A program made the position numbers and the translations under genes. Shown in pieces: positions 48,493 to 59,020 of a stretch of DNA of 64,000 nucleotides (positions are counted from its first letter, which is position 1; each line of letters begins with the position of its first letter). Under the pieces are notes generated by a model. The model was not told the DNA's origin. It saw nothing but the letters and a program-made list of their open reading frames with translations, and did no database searches. Origin of the DNA: Actinomyces sp. oral taxon 171 str. F0337 (GTDB taxonomy: Bacteria > Actinomycetota > Actinomycetes > Actinomycetales > Actinomycetaceae); the NCBI RefSeq assembly GCF_005696555.1, contig NZ_CP040005.1, forward strand, positions 1,426,001 through 1,490,000. The letters are read 5' to 3'.

Positions 48493-49503
48493 GTGGGAAC
48501 GACGATCGATGCGGCGGGCTGGCCCCGCCGCGGCGAGGAGGGACCGGCCGTTGTCGCCTTGGGAGGCGGGCACGGTCTGTCGGCCACGCTCCGGGCGCTG
48601 CGCCACGTCACCCACCGGCTCACCGCCGTCGTCACCGTCGCCGACGACGGAGGCTCATCGGGACGCCTGCGCCGGGAGTTCGACTGTCTGCCGCCAGGAG
48701 ATCTGAGAATGGCGCTGGCATCGCTCTGCGAGGACTCCGAGTGGGGCCTCACCTGGCGAGACGTGCTCCAGCACCGTTTCGAGGGACAGGGCGAGCTCGA
48801 CAACCACGCCCTGGGGAATCTGCTCATCCTGGCGCTGTGGCAGCTGCTGGGGGACGAGGTCTCCGGGCTCGACTGGGTGGGGCGCCTGCTGACGATCCAC
48901 GGCCGCGTCGTGCCCATGTCCTCCTCCCCTCTGATCATTGAGGCCGACATCGTCTCCGGGGGGAGCCGGCGCCGGGTCAGTGGGCAGGTGGCGGTGGCCT
49001 CGGCCCGCGGACGCCTGGAGAACGTGGTCATGGTTCCCGAGGACGCCGACGCTCACCCCGAGGCGCTGCGCGCCATTGACGAGGCGGAATGGGTGGTCCT
49101 GGGGCCCGGCTCCTGGTACACCTCGGTGCTCCCTCACCTCATCCTGCCGTCCATGCGTCGCGCACTGGTGAACACCTCGGCCCGCAAGGTTTTGGTCCTC
49201 AACCTCTCCGCTCAACAGGGCGAGACCGACGGAATGACCATCGCTGATCACCTGCGGGTCCTGAGCCAGTACGCACCCGACCTGCGCCTGGACGTGGTGC
49301 TGGCCGACCCCTCCACAGTTGAGGACGTCGCCGATCTTGAGGCGGTGGCCACAGCCATGGGGGCCACCGTCGTCCTGCGACAGGTGCGCACCGGCGAGGC
49401 CCTGTGCCATCATGATCCGCTCCGCCTGGCGGCCGCCTTCCGGGACGCCTTCGAGGGAGCGCTGGGTGACGTCACCGATGATGACGAGCATGATGAAACG
49501 TGA
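48493..49503 (+). CDS. YvcK/CofD-like gluconeogenesis factor
   Basis: A 336-residue protein of the YvcK/UPF0052 family. It opens with VVALGGGHGLSATLRALRHVTHRLTAVVTVADDGGSSGRLRREF, a nucleotide-sugar (UDP-GlcNAc) binding signature, followed by LPPGDLRMALASL and DNHALGNLLI; YTSVLPHLILP and LSAQQGETDG are later. YvcK members affect carbon flux and cell-wall precursor balance. GTG at 48493 follows rapZ by 3 bp with GGGAG in the end of rapZ, so translation is probably coupled. An upstream name used in actinobacteria is cuvA. Confidence 0.92.
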   Translation: MGTTIDAAGWPRRGEEGPAVVALGGGHGLSATLRALRHVTHRLTAVVTVADDGGSSGRLRREFDCLPPGDLRMALASLCEDSEWGLTWRDVLQHRFEGQGELDNHALGNLLILALWQLLGDEVSGLDWVGRLLTIHGRVVPMSSSPLIIEADIVSGGSRRRVSGQVAVASARGRLENVVMVPEDADAHPEALRAIDEAEWVVLGPGSWYTSVLPHLILPSMRRALVNTSARKVLVLNLSAQQGETDGMTIADHLRVLSQYAPDLRLDVVLADPSTVEDVADLEAVATAMGATVVLRQVRTGEALCHHDPLRLAAAFRDAFEGALGDVTDDDEHDET

Positions 49504-49545
49504 CGCTCAACTCATTGAGCAATCCTGCTGCTCATGATCGTTCAT

Positions 49546-49596
49546 AATTCTTCGCGGCCGCATCCAGCCGGCTGCCGGGTGCTGCGGTTAAGAATT
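49546..49596. repeat. Inverted repeat between yvcK and whiA
   Basis: AATTCTT at 49546-49552 and AAGAATT at 49590-49596 bracket a GC-rich segment in which CCGCA pairs with TGCGG, giving a long imperfect hairpin within the 276-bp gap. It may be a terminator for rapZ-yvcK or a control element for whiA. Confidence 0.4.
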
Positions 49597-49779
49597 CTCT
49601 TTGATACGCCTCAGGGCGCCGTATGACAGCGCTTCGTCATCTTTGCTGCTTCGCCCGCTGCCCGGGCCGCGTCCGTTCGAGCAGCGCATCGGCAACGCCT
49701 GGGATGTCCTGGCAACGGCCGCCGCGTCAACCATGTCGCCAGTACCGAATCACGAACCCCGACCACGAGGAGCCCGCCC

Positions 49780-50760
49780 ATGTCGCTGACGGTCACCGTC
49801 AAGGATGAGCTTGCGCTCGTCGCCACTGAGAACGCCGCCCAACGACGGGCCGAGGTCTCCGCGATGCTGCGCTTCGCCGGAGGACTCCATATCGTCTCCG
49901 GGCGCATCGTTGTCGAGGCCGAGCTCGACCACGGCGGAGCCGTGCGCCGGCTGCACCAGCACCTCAAGGAGCTCTACGGCATGGAGCCCGAGGTGATGGT
50001 GGTCCAGGGCGGATCCCTGCACAGGGGGTCTCGCTACGTGCTGCGAGTGAGCCAGCGGGGCAAGGACCTGGCCCGGTTGTCCGGGCTGGTCGACGACCGA
50101 GGCCGGCCGGTGCGAGGCATGCCGGTGGCCGTCATCCAGGGTGGGCGCAACGCCGCCGCTGCCGCCTGGCGCGGAGCCTTCCTGGCCCGCGGCTCCCTGA
50201 CCGAGCCCGGCCGGTCCTCCTCCCTGGAGGTCACCTGTCCCGGCTCGGAGGCCGCACTGGCCCTTGTCGGGGCTGCGCGGCGCTTCGACATCTCCGCCAA
50301 GGCCCGAGAAGTGCGTGGGGCCGACCGCGTCGTCGTTCGTGACGGCGAGGCCATCGGCGTCCTCCTGGAGCGGATGGGGGCGCCGGAGGCCTTCAAGGTG
50401 TGGGCAGAGCGCCGATCCCGGCGCGAGTCGCGGGGGACCGCCAACCGTCTGGCCAACTTCGACGACGCCAACCTGCGCCGTTCCGCACGGGCCGCCGTGG
50501 CCTCGGGGGCCCGGGTCGAGCGCGCCTTCGAGATCCTGGGGGACGATGTCCCCGCCCACCTGCTTCAGGCCGGCCGCCTGCGTATCGCGCACAAGCAGGC
50601 GTCCCTGGAGGAGCTCGGGCAGCTCTCCGACCCGCAGCTGACCAAGGACGCCGTTGCCGGCCGTATCCGCCGCCTCCTGGCCATGGCGGACAAGCAGGCC
50701 CATGAGCTGGGCATCCCCGACACTGAGTCGGTTCTCACCCAGGAGATGCTCGAGTCCTGA
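49780..50760 (+). CDS. whiA: DNA-binding regulator WhiA
   Basis: A 326-residue WhiA, with an N-terminal LAGLIDADG-like domain lacking endonuclease activity and a C-terminal helix-turn-helix. Seen: [36 protein letters not shown] at the N-terminus, [37 protein letters not shown], and [28 protein letters not shown] in the helix-turn-helix. It controls sporulation genes in Streptomyces and division-related genes elsewhere; Actinomyces does not sporulate, so a division or growth role is likely. ATG at 49780 is the start. Confidence 0.95.
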   Translation: MSLTVTVKDELALVATENAAQRRAEVSAMLRFAGGLHIVSGRIVVEAELDHGGAVRRLHQHLKELYGMEPEVMVVQGGSLHRGSRYVLRVSQRGKDLARLSGLVDDRGRPVRGMPVAVIQGGRNAAAAAWRGAFLARGSLTEPGRSSSLEVTCPGSEAALALVGAARRFDISAKAREVRGADRVVVRDGEAIGVLLERMGAPEAFKVWAERRSRRESRGTANRLANFDDANLRRSARAAVASGARVERAFEILGDDVPAHLLQAGRLRIAHKQASLEELGQLSDPQLTKDAVAGRIRRLLAMADKQAHELGIPDTESVLTQEMLES

Positions 50761-50889
50761 GCCAAGATGGGACCTCGGTCCTTGCCTCAGGGGTGGTTGA
50801 TGGTCATTGGCTCCCGCACAGGCTGGCTTGTGCATCACAGTGTTCGCCCGTGGCGTGGTCGGCGACTCCCAGCGCCTGCCCAGTGTGGC

Positions 50890-52018
<1,129 letters not shown>

Positions 52019-52047
52019 GACCAGACCGAGAGCATGACTCTCTAGAA

Positions 52048-52086
52048 GACGGCGCCCGCGCCACGCTATGCGTGCGCGGGCGCCGT
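52048..52086 (+). terminator. Strong hairpin between gap and pgk
   Basis: GACGGCGCCCGCG at 52048-52060 and its partner up to 52086 form an 18-bp GC-rich stem with one bulged C and a 3-base loop (TAT). It lies 30 bases after gap and 47 bases before pgk, so it may reduce read-through or stabilise the gap message. Confidence 0.65.
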
Positions 52087-52132
52087 CCGTCCCACACCCA
52101 CACACCATCACCCACAACCGATGAGAGGCTTC

Positions 52133-53326
52133 ATGAAGACCATCGAGTCCCTGGGCGACCTCAAGGGCAAGCGAGTCCTGGTCCGCTCCGACTTCAACGT
52201 GCCGCTGGACGCCGACAAGAACATCACCGACGACGGCCGCATCCAGGCCGCTCTGCCCACCCTGCGCACCCTGCTCGACGCCGGCGCCAAGGTGATCATC
52301 ACCGCCCACCTGGGACGTCCCAAGGGGCAGGTCAACCCCGACTACTCCCTGGCTCCTGTCGCCAATCGCCTTGCCGAGGTCACCGGCGTCAAGGTGACCC
52401 TCGCTGAAGACACCGTGGGCGAGTCCGCCAAGGCCGCCGTCGCCGCTGCCGGTGACGGCGATATCGTCCTGCTGGAGAACGTACGCTTCAACGCCGCTGA
52501 GACCTCTAAGGACGACGCCGAACGCGAGGCCTTCGCCTCCGAGCTCGCCGCTCTGGCCGACGTCTTCGTCTCCGACGGCTTCGGCGTCGTGCACCGCAAG
52601 CAGGCCTCCGTCTACGACGTCGCCAAGCTGCTGCCCTCCGCTGCCGGCCTGCTCGTCGTCAAGGAGATCGAGTCCCTGGGACGCGCCGTCAACGACCCTG
52701 AGCGCCCTTACGCCGTGGTGCTCGGTGGCTCCAAGGTCTCCGACAAGCTCGGCGTCATCTCCAACCTGCTGGGCAAGGCCGATCGTCTCCTCATCGGCGG
52801 CGGCATGGCCTACACCTTCCTGGCCGCCCAGGGCTATGAGGTGGGCACCTCCCTGCTGGAGAAGGACCAGATCGACACTGTCAAGGGCTACCTGGAGACC
52901 GCCAAGGCCAATGGCGTCGAGCTGCTGCTGCCCGTCGACACCGTCGTGGCCCCCGCCTTCGCTGCGGACGCCCCGGCCACAGTGGTGCCCGCCGACGGGC
53001 TGCCCGCCGACCAGATGGGTCTGGACATCGGACCCGAGACGCGACAGCTGTTCGCCGACGCCATCGCCACCTCCAAGACCGTGGTGTGGAACGGCCCCAT
53101 GGGCGTCTTCGAGTTCCCGGCCTTCGCCGAGGGCACCAAGGCAGTGGCCAAGGCGATCTCCGAGTCCGACGCCTTCTCCGTCATCGGCGGTGGCGACTCC
53201 GCCGCCGCCGTGCGCACGCTCGGCTTCGATGAGGCAACGTTCTCCCACATCTCCACCGGCGGCGGCGCCTCCCTCGAGCTTCTCGAAGGCAAGACCCTGC
53301 CCGGTATCGCAGTGCTCAACGACTGA
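52133..53326 (+). CDS. pgk: Phosphoglycerate kinase
   Basis: A 397-residue glycolytic kinase transferring phosphate from 1,3-bisphosphoglycerate to ADP. Landmarks: [16 protein letters not shown] (about 11-26), [47 protein letters not shown], and [12 protein letters not shown] with the C-terminal [12 protein letters not shown] at 52133 is preferred to the ATG at 52121 because it gives the normal N-terminus ([13 protein letters not shown]). Fifteen bases separate it from tpiA. Confidence 0.97.
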   Translation: MKTIESLGDLKGKRVLVRSDFNVPLDADKNITDDGRIQAALPTLRTLLDAGAKVIITAHLGRPKGQVNPDYSLAPVANRLAEVTGVKVTLAEDTVGESAKAAVAAAGDGDIVLLENVRFNAAETSKDDAEREAFASELAALADVFVSDGFGVVHRKQASVYDVAKLLPSAAGLLVVKEIESLGRAVNDPERPYAVVLGGSKVSDKLGVISNLLGKADRLLIGGGMAYTFLAAQGYEVGTSLLEKDQIDTVKGYLETAKANGVELLLPVDTVVAPAFAADAPATVVPADGLPADQMGLDIGPETRQLFADAIATSKTVVWNGPMGVFEFPAFAEGTKAVAKAISESDAFSVIGGGDSAAAVRTLGFDEATFSHISTGGGASLELLEGKTLPGIAVLND

Positions 53327-53341
53327 AGGAAGGCAACCCAG

Positions 53342-54121
53342 ATGAGTAACCGCACCCCGCTCATGGCGGGCAACTGGAAGATGAACCTCGACCACCTCGA
53401 GGCCAACCACCTCGTCCAGGGCCTGGCCATGGAGCTCAAGGACCGCGACCACGACTACTCCAAGTGCGAGGTCCTCGTGATCCCGCCCTTCACGGCCATC
53501 CGCACCGTGCAGACCATCGTCGAGGCCGACTCTCTGAGCATCAAGTACGGCGCTCAGGACGTCTCCATCCACGACAACGGCGCCTACACCGGTGAGATCT
53601 CCACCGAGATGCTCACCAAGCTCGGCGTCAGCTACGTGGTCATGGGCCACTCCGAGCGTCGTGAGTACCACGGCGAGTCCGACGCCCTTGTAGGCGCCAA
53701 GGCCCGCAAGGTGCTCGACGCCGGCATGACCCCCATCCTGTGCTGCGGCGAGGCCCTCGAGATCCGCAAGGCGGGTACCCACGTCGACTTCGTCCTGGGG
53801 CAGATCCGCGCCGCCCTCGAGGGATGGAGCGGGGAGGACGTCGCCAAGATCGTCATCGCCTACGAGCCCATCTGGGCCATCGGCACCGGCGAGACCGCCA
53901 CCGCCGAGGACGCCCAGGAGGTGTGCGGAGCGATCCGCGAGGCCCTGCGCGCCGACTACGGTGACGCCACCGCGGACGCCACCCGTATCCTCTACGGCGG
54001 TTCCGCCAAGCCCGACAACATCAAGGAGCTCATGGCCCAGCCCGACGTCGACGGCGCGCTCGTCGGCGGAGCCTCCCTCAAGGCGGATTCCTTCGCCGCC
54101 ATGGCGGGCTTCTACGCCTGA
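53342..54121 (+). CDS. tpiA: Triosephosphate isomerase
   Basis: A 259-residue TIM-barrel enzyme interconverting dihydroxyacetone phosphate and glyceraldehyde-3-phosphate. [12 protein letters not shown] holds the active-site Asn and Lys (about 9-13); [12 protein letters not shown] holds the catalytic His; [18 protein letters not shown] holds the catalytic Glu; [10 protein letters not shown] is the phosphate-binding loop. Length is normal. AAGGAAGG upstream serves as the ribosome site. It is followed by a strong terminator. Confidence 0.97.
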   Translation: MSNRTPLMAGNWKMNLDHLEANHLVQGLAMELKDRDHDYSKCEVLVIPPFTAIRTVQTIVEADSLSIKYGAQDVSIHDNGAYTGEISTEMLTKLGVSYVVMGHSERREYHGESDALVGAKARKVLDAGMTPILCCGEALEIRKAGTHVDFVLGQIRAALEGWSGEDVAKIVIAYEPIWAIGTGETATAEDAQEVCGAIREALRADYGDATADATRILYGGSAKPDNIKELMAQPDVDGALVGGASLKADSFAAMAGFYA

Positions 54122-54183
54122 GCGACCCTGACCGCCACGGGGAGACGAGCAACCACTTTCCCTTAGCGTCCTACCGCTCGTTG

Positions 54184-54226
54184 CCGGGTCCTGGACACCT
54201 CACACCGCGAGGTGTCCAGGACCCGG
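54184..54226 (+). terminator. Terminator after tpiA
   Basis: An 18-bp perfect stem (54184-54201 with 54209-54226, beginning CCGGGTCCTGGACACC) with a 7-base loop, 62 bases after the tpiA stop. No T-run. It separates the glycolytic genes from secG. Confidence 0.85.
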
Positions 54227-54350
54227 TGCGTTGCAGGTAGACTGCCAGGCGGACAGGTGGGGGCGCGGACCCTGTCGGGAGTCGCGCCGGACCCAGCCGG
54301 AGCGAGAGGCCCCCGCAGCAAGACGGAACCAACAACGAAGGGAACGTGAC

Positions 54351-54593
54351 GTGAACATAGTGCGTATCGTCCTTCAGGTGCTGCTCGTCCTCTCGAGCTT
54401 CTTCCTCATCATGTCGATCCTCCTTCACAAGGGCAAGGGCGGCGGTCTGTCGGACATGTTCGGTGGCGGTATCTCCTCGTCGGCCGGTTCCTCCGGCGTG
54501 GCCGAGCGCAACCTTGACCGCATCACGGTGGCGGTGGCCGTCATCTGGACGATCACGATCGTCGGGCTCGGCCTGGTCGCCAAGCTCGGCTGA
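54351..54593 (+). CDS. secG: Protein translocase subunit SecG
   Basis: An 80-residue membrane protein with two helices (about 3-23 and 57-76) around a Gly-rich cytosolic loop [31 protein letters not shown], the SecG hallmark. It is the small accessory subunit of the SecYEG channel. GTG at 54351 is preceded by GAAGGGA. The gene has its usual actinobacterial position after tpiA. Confidence 0.95.
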   Translation: MNIVRIVLQVLLVLSSFFLIMSILLHKGKGGGLSDMFGGGISSSAGSSGVAERNLDRITVAVAVIWTITIVGLGLVAKLG

Positions 54594-55608
54594 GCGTCGG
54601 CGGACTCCGACGAGCACTGCGCACACGACGGATCCAGCCATCGACACCACCCCCGATCCGCGTGGCGACGTCCTGGACCGGGGGCTACGCGGCTACCTCG
54701 CCCACCTGCGTGTCGAGCGCGGGCTGAGCCCCCACACCCTGAGTGCCTACGAGCGCGACCTCAGCCGCTACCTGCGTTACCTGAGAAGCGCCGGCATCTC
54801 AGCCCCGCAGGAGGTCAACCGCAACGACGTGGCCGGCTTCCTCGAGGTCCTGCGCACCGGATCCGACGGTGCCCGCCCACTGGCGTCGTCGTCGGCATCC
54901 AGAACCGTCACGGCAGTGCGCGGCTGGCACAAGTTCCTCATGGCCGAGGGCACCACCTCCGAGGACCCCTCGGCCACCGTGCGTCCTCCCCAGCCCGGAA
55001 GACGCCTGCCCAAGGCCTTAGGGATTGACGAGGTCCGCCTCCTGCTGGAGGCCGCCGGCGTCGACGACTCCCCGGTGAGCCTGCGCGATCGGGCCCTGCT
55101 CGAGGTCCTCTATGCCACCGGCGCCCGCATCTCCGAGGCAGTGGGGCTCGTCATCGACGACCTCGACACCGACTCCCGGCTGCTGCGGCTGTTCGGCAAA
55201 GGACGCAAGGAGCGTGTGGTCCCCATGGGGACCTACGCCTGGGAGGCGCTGGACGCCTACCTGGTGCGAGGTCGGCCGGTCCTGGCCGAGAAGGGCAGGG
55301 GAGTGCCGCAGGTCTTCCTCAACACCCTGGGCAGGCCCCTGAGCCGACAGAGCGCCTGGGCCGTCCTGCAGCAGGCCGCTGAACGGGCCGGGCTCATCGG
55401 GGTGGACTCCGCTGATCGGCGACGCATCTCCCCCCACACCCTGCGCCACTCCTTCGCCACGCATCTGCTGGCAGGAGGGGCCGACGTCCGGGTTGTCCAG
55501 GAGATGCTCGGACACGCCTCGGTCACCACCACCCAGATCTACACGAAGGTCACCGTCGACCATCTGCGGGAGGTCTACGCCACCAGTCACCCGCGGGCTC
55601 TGGCCTGA
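54514..55608 (+). CDS. xerD: Tyrosine recombinase XerD
   Basis: A tyrosine recombinase for chromosome dimer resolution at dif. The core-binding domain begins at about 54680 ([30 protein letters not shown]). Catalytic residues visible are the Arg in [11 protein letters not shown], the Lys/Arg-rich [24 protein letters not shown], and [15 protein letters not shown] with the nucleophile Tyr near the C-terminus. No ATG, GTG or TTG occurs in frame between the secG stop and the core; the nearest upstream are TTG at 54514 and GTG at 54463, both inside secG. The start is therefore uncertain; the coordinate given uses the TTG. Confidence 0.88.
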   Translation: MTASRWRWPSSGRSRSSGSAWSPSSAERRRTPTSTAHTTDPAIDTTPDPRGDVLDRGLRGYLAHLRVERGLSPHTLSAYERDLSRYLRYLRSAGISAPQEVNRNDVAGFLEVLRTGSDGARPLASSSASRTVTAVRGWHKFLMAEGTTSEDPSATVRPPQPGRRLPKALGIDEVRLLLEAAGVDDSPVSLRDRALLEVLYATGARISEAVGLVIDDLDTDSRLLRLFGKGRKERVVPMGTYAWEALDAYLVRGRPVLAEKGRGVPQVFLNTLGRPLSRQSAWAVLQQAAERAGLIGVDSADRRRISPHTLRHSFATHLLAGGADVRVVQEMLGHASVTTTQIYTKVTVDHLREVYATSHPRALA

Positions 55609-55769
55609 TCGCCGAGCTCATCTTCGGAGGCCGTGCTCCCGGTTCTCGGTGTGGGAAGTCTGGGTGCGCACCGGGGCGTGTCTGAAAGCAGGGGCCTGCC
55701 AGGGCGGTTCTCTGGCGTGTCCCGTCTGAACTGGGCGATGTCGGTCGGCTTTCGACTAGGCTGGGTGAT

Positions 55770-56642
55770 GTGAATGACTCCATCCAGCCAGGCCTGATCG
55801 ACAACCCCGGCACCGACGAGAGCGAGGAGAAGGACTTCCCCGTTCCCGCGCCGCTGGAGTCGCACGGACCCGCTCGGGTCATCTCCATGTGCAACCAGAA
55901 GGGCGGCGTCGGAAAGACCACGACGACGATCAACCTTGGTGCGGCGATGGCCGAGCTGGGACGCAAGGTCCTCATCGTCGACTTCGACCCCCAGGGAGCG
56001 GCTTCGGCCGGCCTGGGCATCAACGCGCACGAGCTCGACTCCACCATCTACGACCTGCTCGTCGCCAGTCGTCCGGACATTCGCGCGGTCATCCATGAGA
56101 CCACGGTGGAGGGACTGGACATCGTCCCCGCCAATATCGACCTGTCCGCCGCCGAGGTCCAGCTCGTCAACGAGGTCGCCCGCGAGCAGGCCCTCAAGCG
56201 GGTGCTGCGTCCAGTGCTCGACGAGTACGACGTGATCCTCGTGGACTGCCAGCCCTCGCTCGGGCTGCTGACCATCAACGCCCTGACCGCCTCCCACGGC
56301 GTCATCATCCCGCTGGAGACCGAGTTCTTCGCCCTGCGCGGGGTGGCGCTCCTGGTGGAGACCGTCGAGCGGGTCAAGGACCGTCTCAACGCCACTCTGG
56401 AGATCGACGGCATTCTCGCCACCATGGTGGACTCCCGCACCCTGCACTCAAGGGAGGTGCTCGAGCGCCTGGAGCAGGCCTTCGGTGAGCAGCTCTTCGA
56501 CACTCGCATCCGGCGCACGATCAAGTTCCCGGACGCCTCCGTGGCCAATGAGCCGATCACCAGCTACGCGCCCTCCCACCCCGGTGCGGATGCCTACCGC
56601 CGGCTGGCCCGCGAGGTCATCGCCCGCGGCGATGTCGCCTGA
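55770..56642 (+). CDS. parA: ParA-family chromosome partition ATPase
   Basis: A 290-residue deviant-Walker ATPase of the Soj/ParA group. MCNQKGGVGKTTTTINLGAAMAELG (about 40-64) contains the characteristic KGGVGKTT motif; VLIVDFDPQGAASAGLG follows. It precedes scpA and scpB, and its 3' end overlaps the scpA start by 11 bp. No parB-like gene is next to it; this pairing with scpAB is common in actinobacteria, so it is probably a second ParA for condensin-linked functions. GTG at 55770 is the start. Confidence 0.92.
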   Translation: MNDSIQPGLIDNPGTDESEEKDFPVPAPLESHGPARVISMCNQKGGVGKTTTTINLGAAMAELGRKVLIVDFDPQGAASAGLGINAHELDSTIYDLLVASRPDIRAVIHETTVEGLDIVPANIDLSAAEVQLVNEVAREQALKRVLRPVLDEYDVILVDCQPSLGLLTINALTASHGVIIPLETEFFALRGVALLVETVERVKDRLNATLEIDGILATMVDSRTLHSREVLERLEQAFGEQLFDTRIRRTIKFPDASVANEPITSYAPSHPGADAYRRLAREVIARGDVA

Positions 56643-57453
56643 GCCGGAGGAGCAGGGGCCGCCCCGGTTGCCCGGATTCAGTGTCACGCTGCCCCAGTTC
56701 GAGGGTCCCTTCGACCTGCTTCTGAGCCTCATCGCCCGCAAACGGCTCGACGTCACCGAGCTGGCGCTGGCCGAGGTGACCGACGACTTCATCGCCCATA
56801 TGCGCTCGGACTGGGACCTGGGGCGCGCATCGGAGTTCATCGTCGTGGCCTCCACCCTCCTGGCTCTCAAGGCACACCGTCTTCTGCCTCATGACGAGGA
56901 TGAGGAGGAGCCCGACCTCGAGCTGCTCGAGGCCCGTGACCTGCTCTTCGCCCGGCTCCTGCAGTACCGGGCCTTCAAGGAGGCCGCAGCGGCTTTTCGC
57001 CACCGGGCGGAGACCTCCGCACGCAGCCACCCCCGCATCGTCGCCCTGGAACCGCATCTGGTGGCGTTGCTGCCCAGGCTCGTGGCCACCATCACTCCAG
57101 AGGAACTAACGCGGCTGGCGGTCGGAGCCTTCACCCGTCCCACGGATCCGGGTGTCCAGACCGTCCACCTTCACGAGCGGGTACCGGTCGGGGAACAGCT
57201 GAACCTCATCGCCCTCAGGCTGCGCCGTCACGGAACCCTGACCTTCGCCCAGATCATTGAGGACGCCGAGCGTACCGCCGTCGTGGTGGCTCGGTTCCTG
57301 GCTCTGCTCATTCTCCACCGGCAGGGCAGCGCTGAGCTGGACCAGCCCGAGGCCATGGGCGAGATCACCGTGACCTGGTGCGGCGGCCAGGACGATCTGA
57401 CCGGCATGATGACCTCCAAGAACCTCACTGAGCTCGAGGAGGAATTCGCATGA
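56632..57453 (+). CDS. scpA: Segregation and condensation protein A
   Basis: A 273-residue kleisin that bridges the SMC heads in the bacterial condensin. FSVTLPQFEGPFDLLLSLIARKRLDVTELALAEVTDDFIAHM (about 14-56) is the N-terminal signature; FIVVASTLLALKAHRLLP and FARLLQYRAFKEAAAAF follow; the C-terminal winged helix lies around 195-245. ATG at 56632 overlaps the parA end by 11 bp; an upstream in-frame start at 56485 would read low-complexity sequence. Its stop overlaps the scpB start. Confidence 0.94.
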   Translation: MSPEPEEQGPPRLPGFSVTLPQFEGPFDLLLSLIARKRLDVTELALAEVTDDFIAHMRSDWDLGRASEFIVVASTLLALKAHRLLPHDEDEEEPDLELLEARDLLFARLLQYRAFKEAAAAFRHRAETSARSHPRIVALEPHLVALLPRLVATITPEELTRLAVGAFTRPTDPGVQTVHLHERVPVGEQLNLIALRLRRHGTLTFAQIIEDAERTAVVVARFLALLILHRQGSAELDQPEAMGEITVTWCGGQDDLTGMMTSKNLTELEEEFA

Positions 57454-58049
57454 GCGAGGCCGCAGAGCCTCAGCTGCGCAGCGCCGCTGAGGCCATCCTC
57501 ATTGTCGCCGACGAACCGGTGACCACCACTGCGATCGCCGAGGCCCTCGGCGTTGAGGAGAGCGTCTGCGAGGAGCTGCTCGAGGGCCTGGCTGCCGAGT
57601 ACCGGGGAGAGGCACCCGGCAGCCGGCCTCACGGATTCCTTCTACGACGTGCGGCGGGCGGGTGGCGCTTCGCCTCCGTGCCCGAGCACGCCGACCTCGT
57701 CGAGCAGTTCATCATCGGTGGCGCCACCGCACGGCTGAGCCAGGCCGCTCTGGAGACCCTGGCCGTCGTCGCCTACAGGCAGCCGGTCACCCGGGGGCGC
57801 GTCGCGGAGATCCGTGGTGTCAATGTCGACGGTGTCATGCGCACCCTGCACGCCCGCAGCCTCATCGAGGAGGCCGGCGCCGAGACCTCCGGTGCGATCC
57901 TGTACCGGACCACGGGAGAGTTCCTGGAGTACCTGGGAATCGACTCCCTCGACGAGCTACCACCCTTGGCTCCCTACCTTCCCCGTGTTGAGGCACTGGG
58001 GGAGATCGTCGAGCAGGCCGATGAGATGGCCGGTAGGAGGACCCCATGA
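57450..58049 (+). CDS. scpB: Segregation and condensation protein B
   Basis: A 199-residue winged-helix protein that partners ScpA in condensin. LRSAAEAILIVADEPVTTTAIAEALGV (about 9-35) opens the first winged helix; LSQAALETLAVVAYRQPVTRGRVAEIRGVNVDGVMRTL is the second-domain signature. It overlaps scpA by ATGA and the pseudouridine synthase gene by ATGA, so the run is translationally coupled. Confidence 0.95.
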   Translation: MSEAAEPQLRSAAEAILIVADEPVTTTAIAEALGVEESVCEELLEGLAAEYRGEAPGSRPHGFLLRRAAGGWRFASVPEHADLVEQFIIGGATARLSQAALETLAVVAYRQPVTRGRVAEIRGVNVDGVMRTLHARSLIEEAGAETSGAILYRTTGEFLEYLGIDSLDELPPLAPYLPRVEALGEIVEQADEMAGRRTP

Positions 58050-59020
58050 CCCCGAGGAACCGCCATGCCCGAACCGAGTCCGTACCCCACAGCGACTTCG
58101 GGGCGCAGGAGTTCTACGACGAGGACGACCTCGAGGAGCTGGACGAGAAGACCGACGCCGGCGACCTGGCCGCCTTCGACGCCGAGGCCATCGACGAGGA
58201 CGAGGAGTCCCATCTGCTCGCCATGCGTGAGCGCGCCACCAAGGGCGGCCGGGACGACCCACACGTCGCCTCCGGACAGCGGCTGCAGAAGGTCCTCGCC
58301 CACGCAGGGGTCGCCTCGCGCCGCGCCTGCGAGCAGCTCATCGCCGATGGCCGCGTCAGCGTCGACGGCATCACTGTCACCGAGGCGGGCGTCAGAGTGG
58401 ACCCGCTGACACAGGAGATCCGCCTCGACGGCAGCCGGATCCTCACCAACCCCGAGCTCATCACCCTCATGCTCCACAAGCCGGCCGGGGTCGTCACCAC
58501 CATGGATGACCCCGAGGGCCGTCCGACCGTGGCCCAGTACGGACGCGACTACCTGGCCGAGCACCCCGAGCTGCCCGACTCACTGCGCTTGGTGCACGTC
58601 GGCCGCCTCGACACCGAGACCGAGGGACTGCTCCTGCTGTCCAACGACGGCGAGCTCTCCCACAGGCTCATGCACCCCAGCTTCGAGATCGCCAAGACCT
58701 ATGTCGCCATCGTCGAGGGGCAGGTCGAGCCCTGGGTCCCGCGCAAGCTGCGGCGCGGCATCGAGCTGGAGGACGGTGAGGCCAAGGCGGACCGGGTCAC
58801 CGTCAAGGACTCCGGGCCACGCGGCTCCATCGTCGAGATCACCCTCCACTCCGGCAAGAACCGCATCGTGCGACGCATGCTGGACGCCGTCGGCCACCCG
58901 GTGACGCGTCTGGCGCGCACCAGGCTGGGACCTCTGCGGCTGGGTAACCTGCGCCCCGGTGAGACCCGCCCCCTCAGCGGCGAGGAGATCGCCGCGCTGC
59001 AGCAGGAGGTCGGTCTGTGA
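58046..59020 (+). CDS. 23S rRNA pseudouridine synthase, RluB/RsuA type
   Basis: A 324-residue pseudouridine synthase. Residues 1-70 form an acidic low-complexity extension. The S4 domain is QRLQKVLAHAGVASRRACEQLIADGRVSVDG (about 76-106), and the catalytic domain contains HVGRLDTETEGLLLLSNDGEL, where the Asp after RL is the nucleophile. It lies between scpB and tyrA as in many Gram-positives, with ATGA and GTGA overlaps on both sides. It is assigned to the RluB branch by synteny rather than proof. Confidence 0.92.
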   Translation: MTPRNRHARTESVPHSDFGAQEFYDEDDLEELDEKTDAGDLAAFDAEAIDEDEESHLLAMRERATKGGRDDPHVASGQRLQKVLAHAGVASRRACEQLIADGRVSVDGITVTEAGVRVDPLTQEIRLDGSRILTNPELITLMLHKPAGVVTTMDDPEGRPTVAQYGRDYLAEHPELPDSLRLVHVGRLDTETEGLLLLSNDGELSHRLMHPSFEIAKTYVAIVEGQVEPWVPRKLRRGIELEDGEAKADRVTVKDSGPRGSIVEITLHSGKNRIVRRMLDAVGHPVTRLARTRLGPLRLGNLRPGETRPLSGEEIAALQQEVGL

